DNA of 64,000 nucleotides from Saccharomycopsis crataegensis (taxonomy: Eukaryota > Ascomycota > Saccharomycetes > Ascoideales > Saccharomycopsidaceae): assembly GCF_037102585.1 (NCBI RefSeq), contig NW_027043829.1, positions 682,001 to 746,000 of the forward strand, written 5' to 3'. Below the pieces are notes generated by a model. It saw only the letters and a program-made list of their open reading frames with translations, made no database searches and was not told the origin of the DNA. Shown here piece after piece: positions 47,659-57,103 of the stretch; the stretch's first letter is position 1; the number at the start of each line of letters is the position of its first letter. Both the position numbers and the translations under genes were made by a program.

Positions 47659-50600
47659 ATGTCCGACGAACCACCTCAGAGGGGATTCTCTTTCCCTAAG
47701 GAAGAAGAAAAGATTGGACAGTTCTGGGAAGACATTGATGCTTTCCATACCTCCATCAAGTTGAATGAAGGTAACCCAGAATGGGCTTTCTACGATGGTC
47801 CTCCATTTGCAACTGGTACTCCTCATTATGGTCATATCTTGGCTTCCACCATTAAGGATGTCGTTCCAAGATTCCACTCCATGAAAGGTAACTACGTTGA
47901 AAGAAGATTTGGTTGGGATACTCATGGTGTTCCGGTCGAACACGAAATTGACAAGAAATTCAACATCAAAGGTAAAGCTGATGTCATGGAAATGGGTATT
48001 GAAAATTACAACAAAGAGTGTAGAGCTATTGTCATGAGATATGCTAATGAATGGAGAAGTACCATCGGTAGATTAGGTAGATGGATTGATTTTGACAACG
48101 ATTACAAAACCTTGTATCCAACCTTTATGGAATCCGTTTGGTGGGTTTTTGCTCAATTGTTCGAAAAAGGTCTTGTTTACAGAGGTTACAAAGTCATGCC
48201 ATATTCAACTGGTTTGACCACTCCATTGTCCTCTTTTGAAGCCCAACAAAATTATAAGGATGTCTTGGACCCTGCCGTAACCGTTGGTTTCCAATTGTTG
48301 GATGACCCTAAGACCTTCTTTGTTGCCTGGACTACCACCCCATGGACCCTTCCAAGTAACTTGGCTCTTTGTGTCAATGAAAACCTTGAATATGTCAAGA
48401 TCTACGATGAAAATAAGGACAAGTTCTTCATCTTGATGGAACCATTAATTACTACCTTGTACAAGAAGCCAAAGAATGAAAAGTATAAGGTTGTTGAAAG
48501 GTTTATGGGTAAAGATTTGGTTGGCATGAAATACAAACCTTTGTATGACTACTTCTATGAAGAGTTCAAGGATTATGCTTTCAAAGTCATCTCTGCTGAT
48601 TATGTTAGTGCTGAAAGTGGTACTGGTATTGTCCATCAAGCACCAGCTCATGGTGAAGACGATAACATTGCTTGTACTAAACATGGTGTTGTCTCTGAGT
48701 CAAGACCAGGACCATGTCCAATCGATGATGCTGGTAACTTCACCAGTGAAGTTAAAGACTTTGAAGGTCTCTACGTCAAGGATGCTGATAAGAAGATTAT
48801 CAAGGATTTGACTGCCAAGGGTAATCTTTTGGTGAATGCCCAACTTAGACATAGTTACCCATTCTGTTGGAGATCTGACACTCCTTTGCTTCAAAAGACT
48901 ATCCCAGCTTGGTTTATTAAAGTCAAAGACCATGTTCCAGAAATGTTGGATAATGTTGAAAAGACTAGATGGGTTCCTTTGACCGTTAAGAACAGATTCT
49001 TGAGTTGGATTAACAATGCTAGAGACTGGAACTTTTCCAGAAGTAGATACTGGGGTACCCCAATTCCTTTGTGGGTAAGTGATGACTACGAAGAAGTCAT
49101 CTGTATTGATTCTGTCGAGAAATTGAAGAAGTTGTCAGGTAGAGATGACATCACTGACTTGCACAGAGATAGTATCGATGGTATCACTATTCCATCTCAA
49201 AAGGGTAAAGGTACCTTGCACAGAATTGAAGAAGTGTTTGATTGTTGGTTCGAATCTGGTTCCATGCCTTATGGTTCCAAACATTATCCATTTGAAAACA
49301 AGGAATTGTTCCAAAATGGTTTCCCAGCCGACTTTATTGCCGAAGGTTTGGATCAAACTAGGGGTTGGTTCTACACTTTGACCGTCATTGGTACCCTTCT
49401 CTTCAAGAGTTGTCCATTCAAGAATGTTATTGTTAATGGTATCGTTTTAGCCAGTGATGGTAAAAAGATGTCCAAGAGATTGAAGAATTATCCAGATCCA
49501 GGTCTTATCTTGGACAAGTATGGTGCCGATGCCTTGAGATTGTACTTGATCACCTCTCCTGTTCTTAAGGGTGAATCTTTGAGATTCAGTGAAGATGGTG
49601 TTAAGGAGGTTATCTCTAAGGTTTCTTTGCCATGGTTAAATGCTTTCAAATTCTTGGAAGGTCAAGTTAGCTTGTTGCAAAAAGAGCACGGTGTTAAGTT
49701 CTTGTACGATACTGAATTGAAATCTGAAAATGTTATGGATAGATGGATCTTGGCCTCCTTACAATCTTTGATTGAATTCATCCATGAAGAAATGGAAGAA
49801 TATAGATTATACACTGTTATTCCAAAATTGTTGCATTTGATTGATAACTTGACTAACTGGTACATTAGATTCAACAGAAAGAGATTGAAGTGTGAAAATG
49901 GTGTTGACGATGGGTTGAAGGCTATGAACACTTTGGCTCTCACTTTGTTGACTTTGTGTAGAGCTATGGCTCCATTTGCTCCATTCTTAGCTGACAATAT
50001 TTATCTTCAATTGAAGCCATTCTTCCCAGCTGCCTATTTGAGTAATTTATCTGAGGACACGAGATCTGTTCATTTCTTGAGTTACCCAGTTGTTGACAGA
50101 TCCAAGTTTGATGCAAAGATTGAACAAGCTGTCTCTAGAATGCAAAAGGTCATTGAATTGGGTAGAGTTATCCGTGACAAGAAGGCTATCTCTTTGAAGA
50201 ACCCATTGAAGACTTTGGTCATTTTACACTCTGACCCAGAATACTTGGAAGACATCAAGTCCTTGGAATCATACATCCTTGAAGAATTGAACGTGAGAGA
50301 ATTGGTTATTACTTCCGATGAAAAGAAATACGGTGTTGTATACACTGCAGTTGCTGACTGGCCAGTTTTGGGTAAGAAGTTGAAGAAAGATGCTAAGATC
50401 GTCAAGAATGCTTTGCCTAAATTAACTAGTGCTGAAGTTCAAGCCTACTTGGAAACTGGTGAAATTGTTCTTGAAGGTATCAAGCTTGTTGAAGGTGACT
50501 TGAATGTCATTAGAGGCTTGCCAGAAACCGAAGATAACACTGGTTATGAAGCTAAGACCGATAACGATGTTCTTATTATTTTGGACGTTAACCTTTACGA

Positions 50601-50883
50601 TGATTTGAAGGCCGAAGGTTTGGCCAGAGAAGTCATCAACCGTATCCAAAGATTGCGTAAAAAGGCTGGTTTGCAAGCTACTGATGATGTTACCATTGAA
50701 TTTGAAATGATCAAGGATACTCTTGGTTTGGACAAGGTCATTTCCCAGTACTCTGAAATGTTGGAAAAGACTTGCAGAGGTCCTATCAGTACCTTCAAGG
50801 ATGCTCCTGAAGATAAGGTTATTATTGATGAAGAGCAAGAAATCCAACAAGCTACATTTAAATTGAGATTGCTTAAATTATAA
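47659..50883 (+). CDS. ILS1: Cytoplasmic isoleucyl-tRNA synthetase
   Basis: Class Ia synthetase charging tRNA-Ile in the cytosol. The 1,074 residues compare with 1,072 in Saccharomyces. The HIGH motif is PPFATGTPHYGHILAST and the KMSKS motif is LASDGKKMSKRLKNYPDPG. The CP1 editing domain contains FVAWTTTPWTLPSNLALCVN and GTGIVHQAPAHGEDD, and the anticodon-binding helix has LTNWYIRFNRKRLK. The eukaryotic C-terminal extension (EGLAREVINRIQRLRKKAGL) is present. Codon use is strongly biased to AAG, TTG and GGT, as in highly expressed genes, and I saw no in-frame CTG. A Gcn4 site lies in the promoter. Confidence 0.98.
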   Translation: MSDEPPQRGFSFPKEEEKIGQFWEDIDAFHTSIKLNEGNPEWAFYDGPPFATGTPHYGHILASTIKDVVPRFHSMKGNYVERRFGWDTHGVPVEHEIDKKFNIKGKADVMEMGIENYNKECRAIVMRYANEWRSTIGRLGRWIDFDNDYKTLYPTFMESVWWVFAQLFEKGLVYRGYKVMPYSTGLTTPLSSFEAQQNYKDVLDPAVTVGFQLLDDPKTFFVAWTTTPWTLPSNLALCVNENLEYVKIYDENKDKFFILMEPLITTLYKKPKNEKYKVVERFMGKDLVGMKYKPLYDYFYEEFKDYAFKVISADYVSAESGTGIVHQAPAHGEDDNIACTKHGVVSESRPGPCPIDDAGNFTSEVKDFEGLYVKDADKKIIKDLTAKGNLLVNAQLRHSYPFCWRSDTPLLQKTIPAWFIKVKDHVPEMLDNVEKTRWVPLTVKNRFLSWINNARDWNFSRSRYWGTPIPLWVSDDYEEVICIDSVEKLKKLSGRDDITDLHRDSIDGITIPSQKGKGTLHRIEEVFDCWFESGSMPYGSKHYPFENKELFQNGFPADFIAEGLDQTRGWFYTLTVIGTLLFKSCPFKNVIVNGIVLASDGKKMSKRLKNYPDPGLILDKYGADALRLYLITSPVLKGESLRFSEDGVKEVISKVSLPWLNAFKFLEGQVSLLQKEHGVKFLYDTELKSENVMDRWILASLQSLIEFIHEEMEEYRLYTVIPKLLHLIDNLTNWYIRFNRKRLKCENGVDDGLKAMNTLALTLLTLCRAMAPFAPFLADNIYLQLKPFFPAAYLSNLSEDTRSVHFLSYPVVDRSKFDAKIEQAVSRMQKVIELGRVIRDKKAISLKNPLKTLVILHSDPEYLEDIKSLESYILEELNVRELVITSDEKKYGVVYTAVADWPVLGKKLKKDAKIVKNALPKLTSAEVQAYLETGEIVLEGIKLVEGDLNVIRGLPETEDNTGYEAKTDNDVLIILDVNLYDDLKAEGLAREVINRIQRLRKKAGLQATDDVTIEFEMIKDTLGLDKVISQYSEMLEKTCRGPISTFKDAPEDKVIIDEEQEIQQATFKLRLLKL

Positions 50884-51263
50884 TCAATTGTTTGAAGTGA
50901 TTTCGTTACTTTGCGGCATCCTTTATTAGATTCCATTTTTTCTTATTTTGCTTTAGCTTAATTATATTATTATATTTATGATATCTTTATAAAGAATATA
51001 TCTCTTTACGAATTACATGTGTGTCGTAAACTGAAGTATCTCAACTAATGTAATGAAAATCGCACTCCCGGAAGGGTAATTTTTTAACAATCTTTCAAGG
51101 ATTTTTTAACCACAAACAACTGCGGGACATACAAGGCTGCAACTACATCAGTAACAACAAACCGCATAATTATTCCCTTCGAGCTCATTGCAAGTTGTTT
51201 CCTCCTTTGGGTATCCTTTACTTAAAGCGAAGATTCTCAACTTGGTAATTTGATAAAAAAAAA
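50884..51263. other. Intergenic, ILS1 to SET1
   Basis: A 380-base AT-rich spacer with an ILS1 3' T-run and an A9 tract immediately before the SET1 ATG. No other gene or clear site. Confidence 0.5.
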
Positions 51264-54200
51264 ATGCCCTCACGGCCGCCAGGGTATCTGAGGAATTATT
51301 CTGCCTCATCTTCAAATCGATATCGTCCTTCATATCATCACCCTCGCGAAGATGACCACAATAGAGGTGATACTTACAAAGGAGATGTAAATGGCCGCGA
51401 CCGTTATAAATATAACCAGAGAGGCCGGGCTGATACTTATGTTCCTTCAAGTATGCGGGGAAGTGGAGAAAGGAAAGTTCATGTTTCACTGTCATCCTCG
51501 TCTTCACGCAATGATGAAGGCATGAAAGATACAGATCATTACGAAGGATCAGGCACTCCCTCATTAAAGGAGCATTGGAACACGACATCTAATAATATCA
51601 ACAATTCCCCTAATAATCAAAGAAACTCAATAAATGGCAAGGCTTTGGATTTTAAAGATAACTGGGAGCTTTTCAAAAAAGAATACTTGAAAAACACTAA
51701 AGATCATATTGATCCGGCCGGCGACGATCAATCTCATGTAATTGACCCATTCACTCTCAAGCCTATAAAATCCGATTCCTTTGAGCTATCTACAAAAAAG
51801 GCGAACTACAAGGTAACGTATGATCCTGAACTCGGTAAAAATCCTGCAAAGGGCAACCACTTGCTCTACCGATTCAAAGGAGAAGGGATGCTAGAACCCT
51901 TGGACGATCCAAGATTGAAGATCAAAAACAGCTACGCCAAATATTGTGTCGCCAAAAAATCAAAACACCCACAGTATAAAGCATTAATCGTCCCAGTATT
52001 CCAATATGATAAGAATTCTGTTGGAGATCCTCCTTCATGTGAAATCGTTGTTTGGAACTTTTCATCAAAAATTGGTCCAGGTATTATCAAGTCAAACTTT
52101 TCTAAGTTCGGCCCAATTCTCAATATTGAAATGATCTGTGATCCAATATCTGCAATTCCATTGGGTGTCTGTCTCATTAAATTCAATGACAATGATGGGA
52201 AATCATTGGCTGAGGCGCATAAGAGTGCTATTCTTGCGGTCAATGAAGCCGGTAATAAATTGATTATTGATAATAGTAGAGTCAAGGTAGGATTACAAAC
52301 CAAGAAAAATGGACTTCTTAAGGAAAAACAAAATAACGCCATTAGACATTTCCAAGAACGCAAAAAGCTTCAGCAACAAAAGCACGAACATGAAAAGAAG
52401 AGACAGTTAGAAAAGCAGAAAATTCTAGAGGAAAGAAAAAGAGCCCAACGTGCGAAAGAAGAAGAAGAGAAGAGAAGACATGATATGAAATTGAAGGCAA
52501 AACAGATGGCTACATACAAAGATGCAACTTCAAAGTCACTGTCGTTTTTAGGATCTAGTGGATCAAATATTCTGAAGTCCAACGTGGACAGTGAAATCAA
52601 TAATAAAAAAGTAATAATGCCAGAAGAACTTCAAGGACAAATTAACTCTAGACCCTTTTTGTTTTTGAGTGATGTTTTTTATCCAACAAGATTCTACCAG
52701 ACCAGAGATTTGAAATCAAAATTATCAAGATATGAATGGACAAAGATTTTACTGGCACCTAAGGTTGGGTTTTTCGTTGTCTTCAGTAATAAGAATTCGG
52801 CTATAAAGTGTTACAATGAGCAGAATAATAGAGTATTCCACAAGATAAGAGCTGTTTTTCATTTATGCCTAGATAGTTCTTCTTATGAAATCAAGCACGC
52901 TGTTAATGATGATCCGGTAGAGGAAGCCGCATATCAAATAATGAAAGATTTGGAAAATATGCTTAGAAAAGATATCAAAGAGCGGACAGTTGGTCCTTCA
53001 GTCATGCAATATTTGAACTCTGAGCAGTTTCAAGAAATTAAGGTAAAGGAGGAAGCAAAACACACTGCCGCAGCACCAACTTCGGAAAATTACGTCTCCT
53101 CTAAAAGTAATGACATTTTTGGAATTGGAAATAGCGCATTACCGCAGCTTAAGTTGCCCAGTTTCCGAAAGAAAGATGGCGCTAAGCCTGGCTTAAAGTC
53201 AAAAGACAGCTCTATGAAGAAATTGTATAAGAGATCAAACAGGTTCATCCCACTTAATAGGATGATGGATGTTGATAATGATGATGAAGATGACGAAGAA
53301 GACGAAGATGAAGATGATAATGATAATGAAGATAATGACGAAGATGGTAATATTAATAGTGATGATGCTAGCGAAGATAATGGGGATGATTATGACGACA
53401 AACTTGAAGAAAAAGCTACGGAAGTCAAGAATAAGTCCCCAAAGAAATCTGTGAAAAAGTTTAAGGTCAACCGTCAAAAGAATTTGGCATTTTATTCTTC
53501 CAGTGAGGACGAGGAGGACGAAGATCAAAAGGGGGAATTGTCTCATAATAAGGCCGTGAAAGCCCATGTAAAGGAAATGACCTCGCCAGCTATGCTAACT
53601 CCTGAAAACGAGCTGGATGTTAAAATAGATATTGAGAAGGAGGTCACTGAGATAGATGTCACTGAAAAGCCTAAAAAAGAACTAGATGATGTCGGTGATG
53701 TTGGTGATGTTAGTGAATATGATGCAGTTTATGGGCCTTCAACGGAGCTTGGTAGAACTGTATATCCAGCACTCCTGATTCATAAAAGCGTTGACTTAGA
53801 GGGATTTAAATCCTTGGTTCGGGATGAGGAAGATCTTGAATTAATGAAGGAGGTATTTAAGGATGTGAAGCCTTCTGAGAGTATTCAGAACATCGAATAT
53901 TGGTGTTGGAGAAATAAAAAAATTGATGAACAAAGACTCAAAGATAGAGTGGAAATTGATGAGGATGTTGAAAAAGAATTGGAAAATAAAACTGGCTCTT
54001 TCAGAAGCGAAGGTTACCGGAAAATTCTGGACTCTCTTAAAGCTGAGTACTTGCCTCATCGTCGTAAGGTGCATAGAAATGAACCTTTGAATACCCTTAA
54101 AAACAATGAGTTTACAGAAAACAATAACTCTAAGAATAACACAGTTAAAAGTTCAAGAGTTAATAGAGCTAAAAGCAGAAGATTGGTTGCAGATACAAAG

Positions 54201-54689
54201 CAGATATTGGGTTCTGAGACTGATATTTTGAAATTGAATTCCTTGAATAAGCGAAAGAAACCTGTCAATTTTGCTAGATCAGCTATTCATAATTGGGGTC
54301 TATATGCCTTGGAACCGATTGCTGCCAACGAAATGATCATCGAGTATGTTGGTGATAGTCTTAGACAGCAGATTGCCGAACTCAGAGAAAAGCAATATCT
54401 TAAATCCGGTATCGGGTCGAGTTATTTGTTTAGAATTGATGATCAAACTGTTATTGATGCCACAAAGAAGGGTGGCATTGCCAGATTCATTAATCACTGC
54501 TGTACTCCAAGTTGTACGGCCAAGATTATCAAAGTTGATGGTAAGAAGAGAATTGTGATATATGCTCTCAAGGATATTCAGGCCAATGAAGAATTGACTT
54601 ATGATTATAAGTTTGAACGAGAAACTAACGATGATGAACGTATTGCATGCTTATGTGGCGCGCCAGGTTGTAAAGGTTTCCTTAACTGA
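51264..54689 (+). CDS. SET1: Histone H3 lysine-4 methyltransferase Set1
   Basis: Catalytic subunit of COMPASS. In order along 1,141 residues: a Ser/Arg-rich N-terminus; a conserved RRM-like domain near 255-345 (CEIVVWNFSSKIGPGIIKSN); a charged coiled coil (residues 355-415); a second RRM-like domain near 460-545; a very acidic Asp/Glu/Asn run near 670-710; the N-SET region (FRSEGYRKI and EYLPHRRKVH); then the SET domain with FARSAIHNWGLYALEPI, IEYVGDSLRQQIAELREKQY, FINHCCTPSC and ELTYDYKFE. The post-SET zinc motif CLCGAPGCKGFLN ends the protein. Length is near the yeast 1,080. No missing catalytic residue. Confidence 0.97.
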   Translation: MPSRPPGYLRNYSASSSNRYRPSYHHPREDDHNRGDTYKGDVNGRDRYKYNQRGRADTYVPSSMRGSGERKVHVSLSSSSSRNDEGMKDTDHYEGSGTPSLKEHWNTTSNNINNSPNNQRNSINGKALDFKDNWELFKKEYLKNTKDHIDPAGDDQSHVIDPFTLKPIKSDSFELSTKKANYKVTYDPELGKNPAKGNHLLYRFKGEGMLEPLDDPRLKIKNSYAKYCVAKKSKHPQYKALIVPVFQYDKNSVGDPPSCEIVVWNFSSKIGPGIIKSNFSKFGPILNIEMICDPISAIPLGVCLIKFNDNDGKSLAEAHKSAILAVNEAGNKLIIDNSRVKVGLQTKKNGLLKEKQNNAIRHFQERKKLQQQKHEHEKKRQLEKQKILEERKRAQRAKEEEEKRRHDMKLKAKQMATYKDATSKSLSFLGSSGSNILKSNVDSEINNKKVIMPEELQGQINSRPFLFLSDVFYPTRFYQTRDLKSKLSRYEWTKILLAPKVGFFVVFSNKNSAIKCYNEQNNRVFHKIRAVFHLCLDSSSYEIKHAVNDDPVEEAAYQIMKDLENMLRKDIKERTVGPSVMQYLNSEQFQEIKVKEEAKHTAAAPTSENYVSSKSNDIFGIGNSALPQLKLPSFRKKDGAKPGLKSKDSSMKKLYKRSNRFIPLNRMMDVDNDDEDDEEDEDEDDNDNEDNDEDGNINSDDASEDNGDDYDDKLEEKATEVKNKSPKKSVKKFKVNRQKNLAFYSSSEDEEDEDQKGELSHNKAVKAHVKEMTSPAMLTPENELDVKIDIEKEVTEIDVTEKPKKELDDVGDVGDVSEYDAVYGPSTELGRTVYPALLIHKSVDLEGFKSLVRDEEDLELMKEVFKDVKPSESIQNIEYWCWRNKKIDEQRLKDRVEIDEDVEKELENKTGSFRSEGYRKILDSLKAEYLPHRRKVHRNEPLNTLKNNEFTENNNSKNNTVKSSRVNRAKSRRLVADTKQILGSETDILKLNSLNKRKKPVNFARSAIHNWGLYALEPIAANEMIIEYVGDSLRQQIAELREKQYLKSGIGSSYLFRIDDQTVIDATKKGGIARFINHCCTPSCTAKIIKVDGKKRIVIYALKDIQANEELTYDYKFERETNDDERIACLCGAPGCKGFLN

Positions 54690-54872
54690 TTAAATTCCTT
54701 GGTAAATGATTTGTTTTATATTATTTATGTATAATAGTAATAATAGTAATGATTAACAAGCACATGTATGGATGTCTTAACACAAAAACAAAAAAGCTCT
54801 TTGGTATTGCTGAACGCAAAGTAGCGCATTAATATGCGGTTGAGATGGCTACTTGCATGGTTCATGTGAGCG

Positions 54873-54878
54873 ACGCGT
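54873..54878. promoter_or_regulatory. MCB box 1 (ACGCGT) upstream of ORC6
   Basis: Perfect ACGCGT within CGACGCGTG, 173 bases before the ATG. Confidence 0.65.
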
Positions 54879-54906
54879 GTTGTTGAAAACCTGTTTTGGG
54901 AAAGTG

Positions 54907-54912
54907 ACGCGT
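54907..54912. promoter_or_regulatory. MCB box 2 (ACGCGT) upstream of ORC6
   Basis: Perfect ACGCGT within TGACGCGTAA, 139 bases before the ATG and 34 bases from box 1. Confidence 0.65.
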
Positions 54913-55050
54913 AATTTTTTTTTTCAGTGCGCATGGCGATTTCTTTGGCGTTATGATTATTAAAGTGGTGGTGCATCGCCTTTTTAATTATCTTTCATTT
55001 AGTGTAGTGTTACAACACACTCAAGGAATATAATTAAGATACCACAAAAT

Positions 55051-56631
55051 ATGTCCAGCAAAATAGTTGTTCAAACCTCCATCAAGCTTGTATTACCTGG
55101 CATCAAACAGATACATGACGACTTGATTACCCAGACCGAGATCTTGTATCAAAAGAGTAAAAGACAATTAACTTTACCACAGGCTGAGGAAACCCAAAGA
55201 CTTCATATCTGTGCATTGCTTGTGGCCCAAAAGCTAAGGATAAAATTATCATTGGCTATGCCAACTGACAAAAACATTGCTTTGGAACCAAAAAGTTTAA
55301 AAAGGCTAAAGATTCAAATTGAAAATTCTGTGAGGGCACTTTCTCCTCCTAAATCAAGACATAAGACGGGAAAACAGTCAAGACCTAGCTCCCCTATGAA
55401 GATTCCTAAATTGAAGTTGGTATTCAATGATTCCCCAACTTCCACAAACAAGAAAAATGTACCAACGGTCATAAACACCCCATCCATGATGAATGAAAAC
55501 AAGGAAAACTCCTATGCTAACAAAACCCCACCATCTAAAATCAAACCTATTAAAAAAACAACACCTAAGGTCTCAACTCCAAATGTATTCACTCCAAACA
55601 AGTCCAAGCGTGCTTTCGACGATGGCGAGATTGGGTATGGTGATCTCGCTGGTATGAAGGAACATCATTCATCAATAAACTCCAGTGAGAAGAGGGGCGG
55701 AATTAACTTGACAAAAAGCTTCCTTTCAATGGAGCAAAGTACAGAAGAAACATCTAGCACCCCTAGTAAAAGAAGACGGTTGTCAACTAGTACACTGATT
55801 CTCACCGACTCTCAAGACATCTTCAAAGATCAGCTTTCGAATACTCAATCGTCTCCTATTGCTGAAACCAGTGAGGATATCCCATCATTCCAATCAACAC
55901 CAATAAGACCACAGAGAAAATTGAAAAATACCACGAAACTTGGAAGCAAGGAATCGTTCTCCCTTTTGACTCCACGTCCCCAGCCAGATTCTTTTGTAAA
56001 CAAAAGGGCTAAGCATAGACATTCTCCAAGAAAATCATCACCTTTAAAATCTCAACTTGACACACAAGACCCTTTGCCTAAATCCAATGTTAACAGTGAC
56101 GAAGTGGCCACAAATGATATCATTGAAATTTGCAACATTTTCAAGTTTCCTTCGACGATTGCTTATCAAATACTAACGTGCTTCAAGTTCTTTTCTCCAA
56201 AAATAAAAGACAAATGGGGCTTTGTATGTGGTTTGCTTGTGATTGTCTATACAAGAGTTTTCAATCAACAAATAAGAAAAAGAATTGACTTGAAGGGAAA
56301 ATTCCACGAAAGATTGTTGAAATGGCAAAGGGGTGGGATGACTTTTAGTGATTTGAGCCGCTGGACTAAATTAAGTGAATCCATGCTTCTTGACACAGAA
56401 GACTGGATTCACCAAATTGAAATCACCTACAATTACAGAGATTGTGCTGTCAATGAAAGTGATTATGAGGATGACTCGCTAGATGATAGCAAAATTAATG
56501 ACAACATCAGATTTTTGTACACTTGTGGTGGAATGATCAACTCTGGGAAGGACTATTTGAGCAAATATCACACGATGAAATATGATGATTGGGTAAAAAG
56601 AGTTAAATCTGATATTATCGCTATGAAATGA
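55051..56631 (+). CDS. ORC6: Origin recognition complex subunit 6
   Basis: Subunit of ORC that helps load the MCM helicase and binds Cdt1. The N-terminal cyclin-like fold has ETQRLHICALLVAQKLRIKL, which matches RCHICAYIASQKM in yeast, followed by IALEPKSLKRLK. A long disordered middle (about residues 90-345) holds many minimal CDK sites, such as SPPKSRHK, SSPMKIPK and HSPRKSSPLK, fitting S-CDK inhibition of re-licensing. The C-terminal fold begins NDIIEICNIFKFPSTIAYQI and has WGFVCGLLVIVYTRVFNQQI, matching yeast WQLVCGLVL. It ends with the MCM/Cdt1-side helix DDWVKRVKSDIIAMK. Length 526 against 435 in yeast, the extra being in the linker. Two MCB boxes precede it. Confidence 0.9.
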   Translation: MSSKIVVQTSIKLVLPGIKQIHDDLITQTEILYQKSKRQLTLPQAEETQRLHICALLVAQKLRIKLSLAMPTDKNIALEPKSLKRLKIQIENSVRALSPPKSRHKTGKQSRPSSPMKIPKLKLVFNDSPTSTNKKNVPTVINTPSMMNENKENSYANKTPPSKIKPIKKTTPKVSTPNVFTPNKSKRAFDDGEIGYGDLAGMKEHHSSINSSEKRGGINLTKSFLSMEQSTEETSSTPSKRRRLSTSTLILTDSQDIFKDQLSNTQSSPIAETSEDIPSFQSTPIRPQRKLKNTTKLGSKESFSLLTPRPQPDSFVNKRAKHRHSPRKSSPLKSQLDTQDPLPKSNVNSDEVATNDIIEICNIFKFPSTIAYQILTCFKFFSPKIKDKWGFVCGLLVIVYTRVFNQQIRKRIDLKGKFHERLLKWQRGGMTFSDLSRWTKLSESMLLDTEDWIHQIEITYNYRDCAVNESDYEDDSLDDSKINDNIRFLYTCGGMINSGKDYLSKYHTMKYDDWVKRVKSDIIAMK

Positions 56632-57103
56632 ACCATTGAAAAAACTTGAACCTTGAGTCATCTCTATAAAGAGAGTGACGGTATTATAATATATTCTTGA
56701 TCTTATTACGACCTTTTTTTTTTCTTTACTTCTTATTGAGGCGAATTATTATTCGGCCTCGCTTCTTTTTCTTTCGCTTCTTTCCTCATAAATATTCCCT
56801 AGGTATTATTAATTCAACTATTTTACAAAAATCATCTTGTGACCAACATAATTAGGATGACATTCATAATTCATGAAGTTTTTTTTATTGTAAATGCAAG
56901 GTTTTATATAGAGTTATAATATAATGGTGTAATGAAGTTAGAGAGATGCAAAATTTAGCAAAATCACCACAATCAATTGAGATGATGAGCTTGGAAAAAA
57001 GAAGAGAATGAAGATATTAAAAACAATCACGTTGGTGAAATATACCAAGAAATGAATGTATGAAGAAAAAAATAGATTATTTCATAGAAGAATAGGAAAG
57101 AAT
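56632..57103. other. Convergent 3' region, ORC6 and the NPY-repeat protein
   Basis: AT-rich, 472 bases, with a T-run near 56715 and A-rich sequence to the right. No gene seen. Confidence 0.5.

Larger units (their letters stand above)
54690..55050. promoter_or_regulatory. ORC6 promoter region
   Basis: 361 bases. Contains two perfect ACGCGT MluI cell-cycle boxes at 54873-54878 and 54907-54912, about 140-175 bases before the ORC6 ATG, the usual layout of MBF-controlled G1/S genes. Confidence 0.7.
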
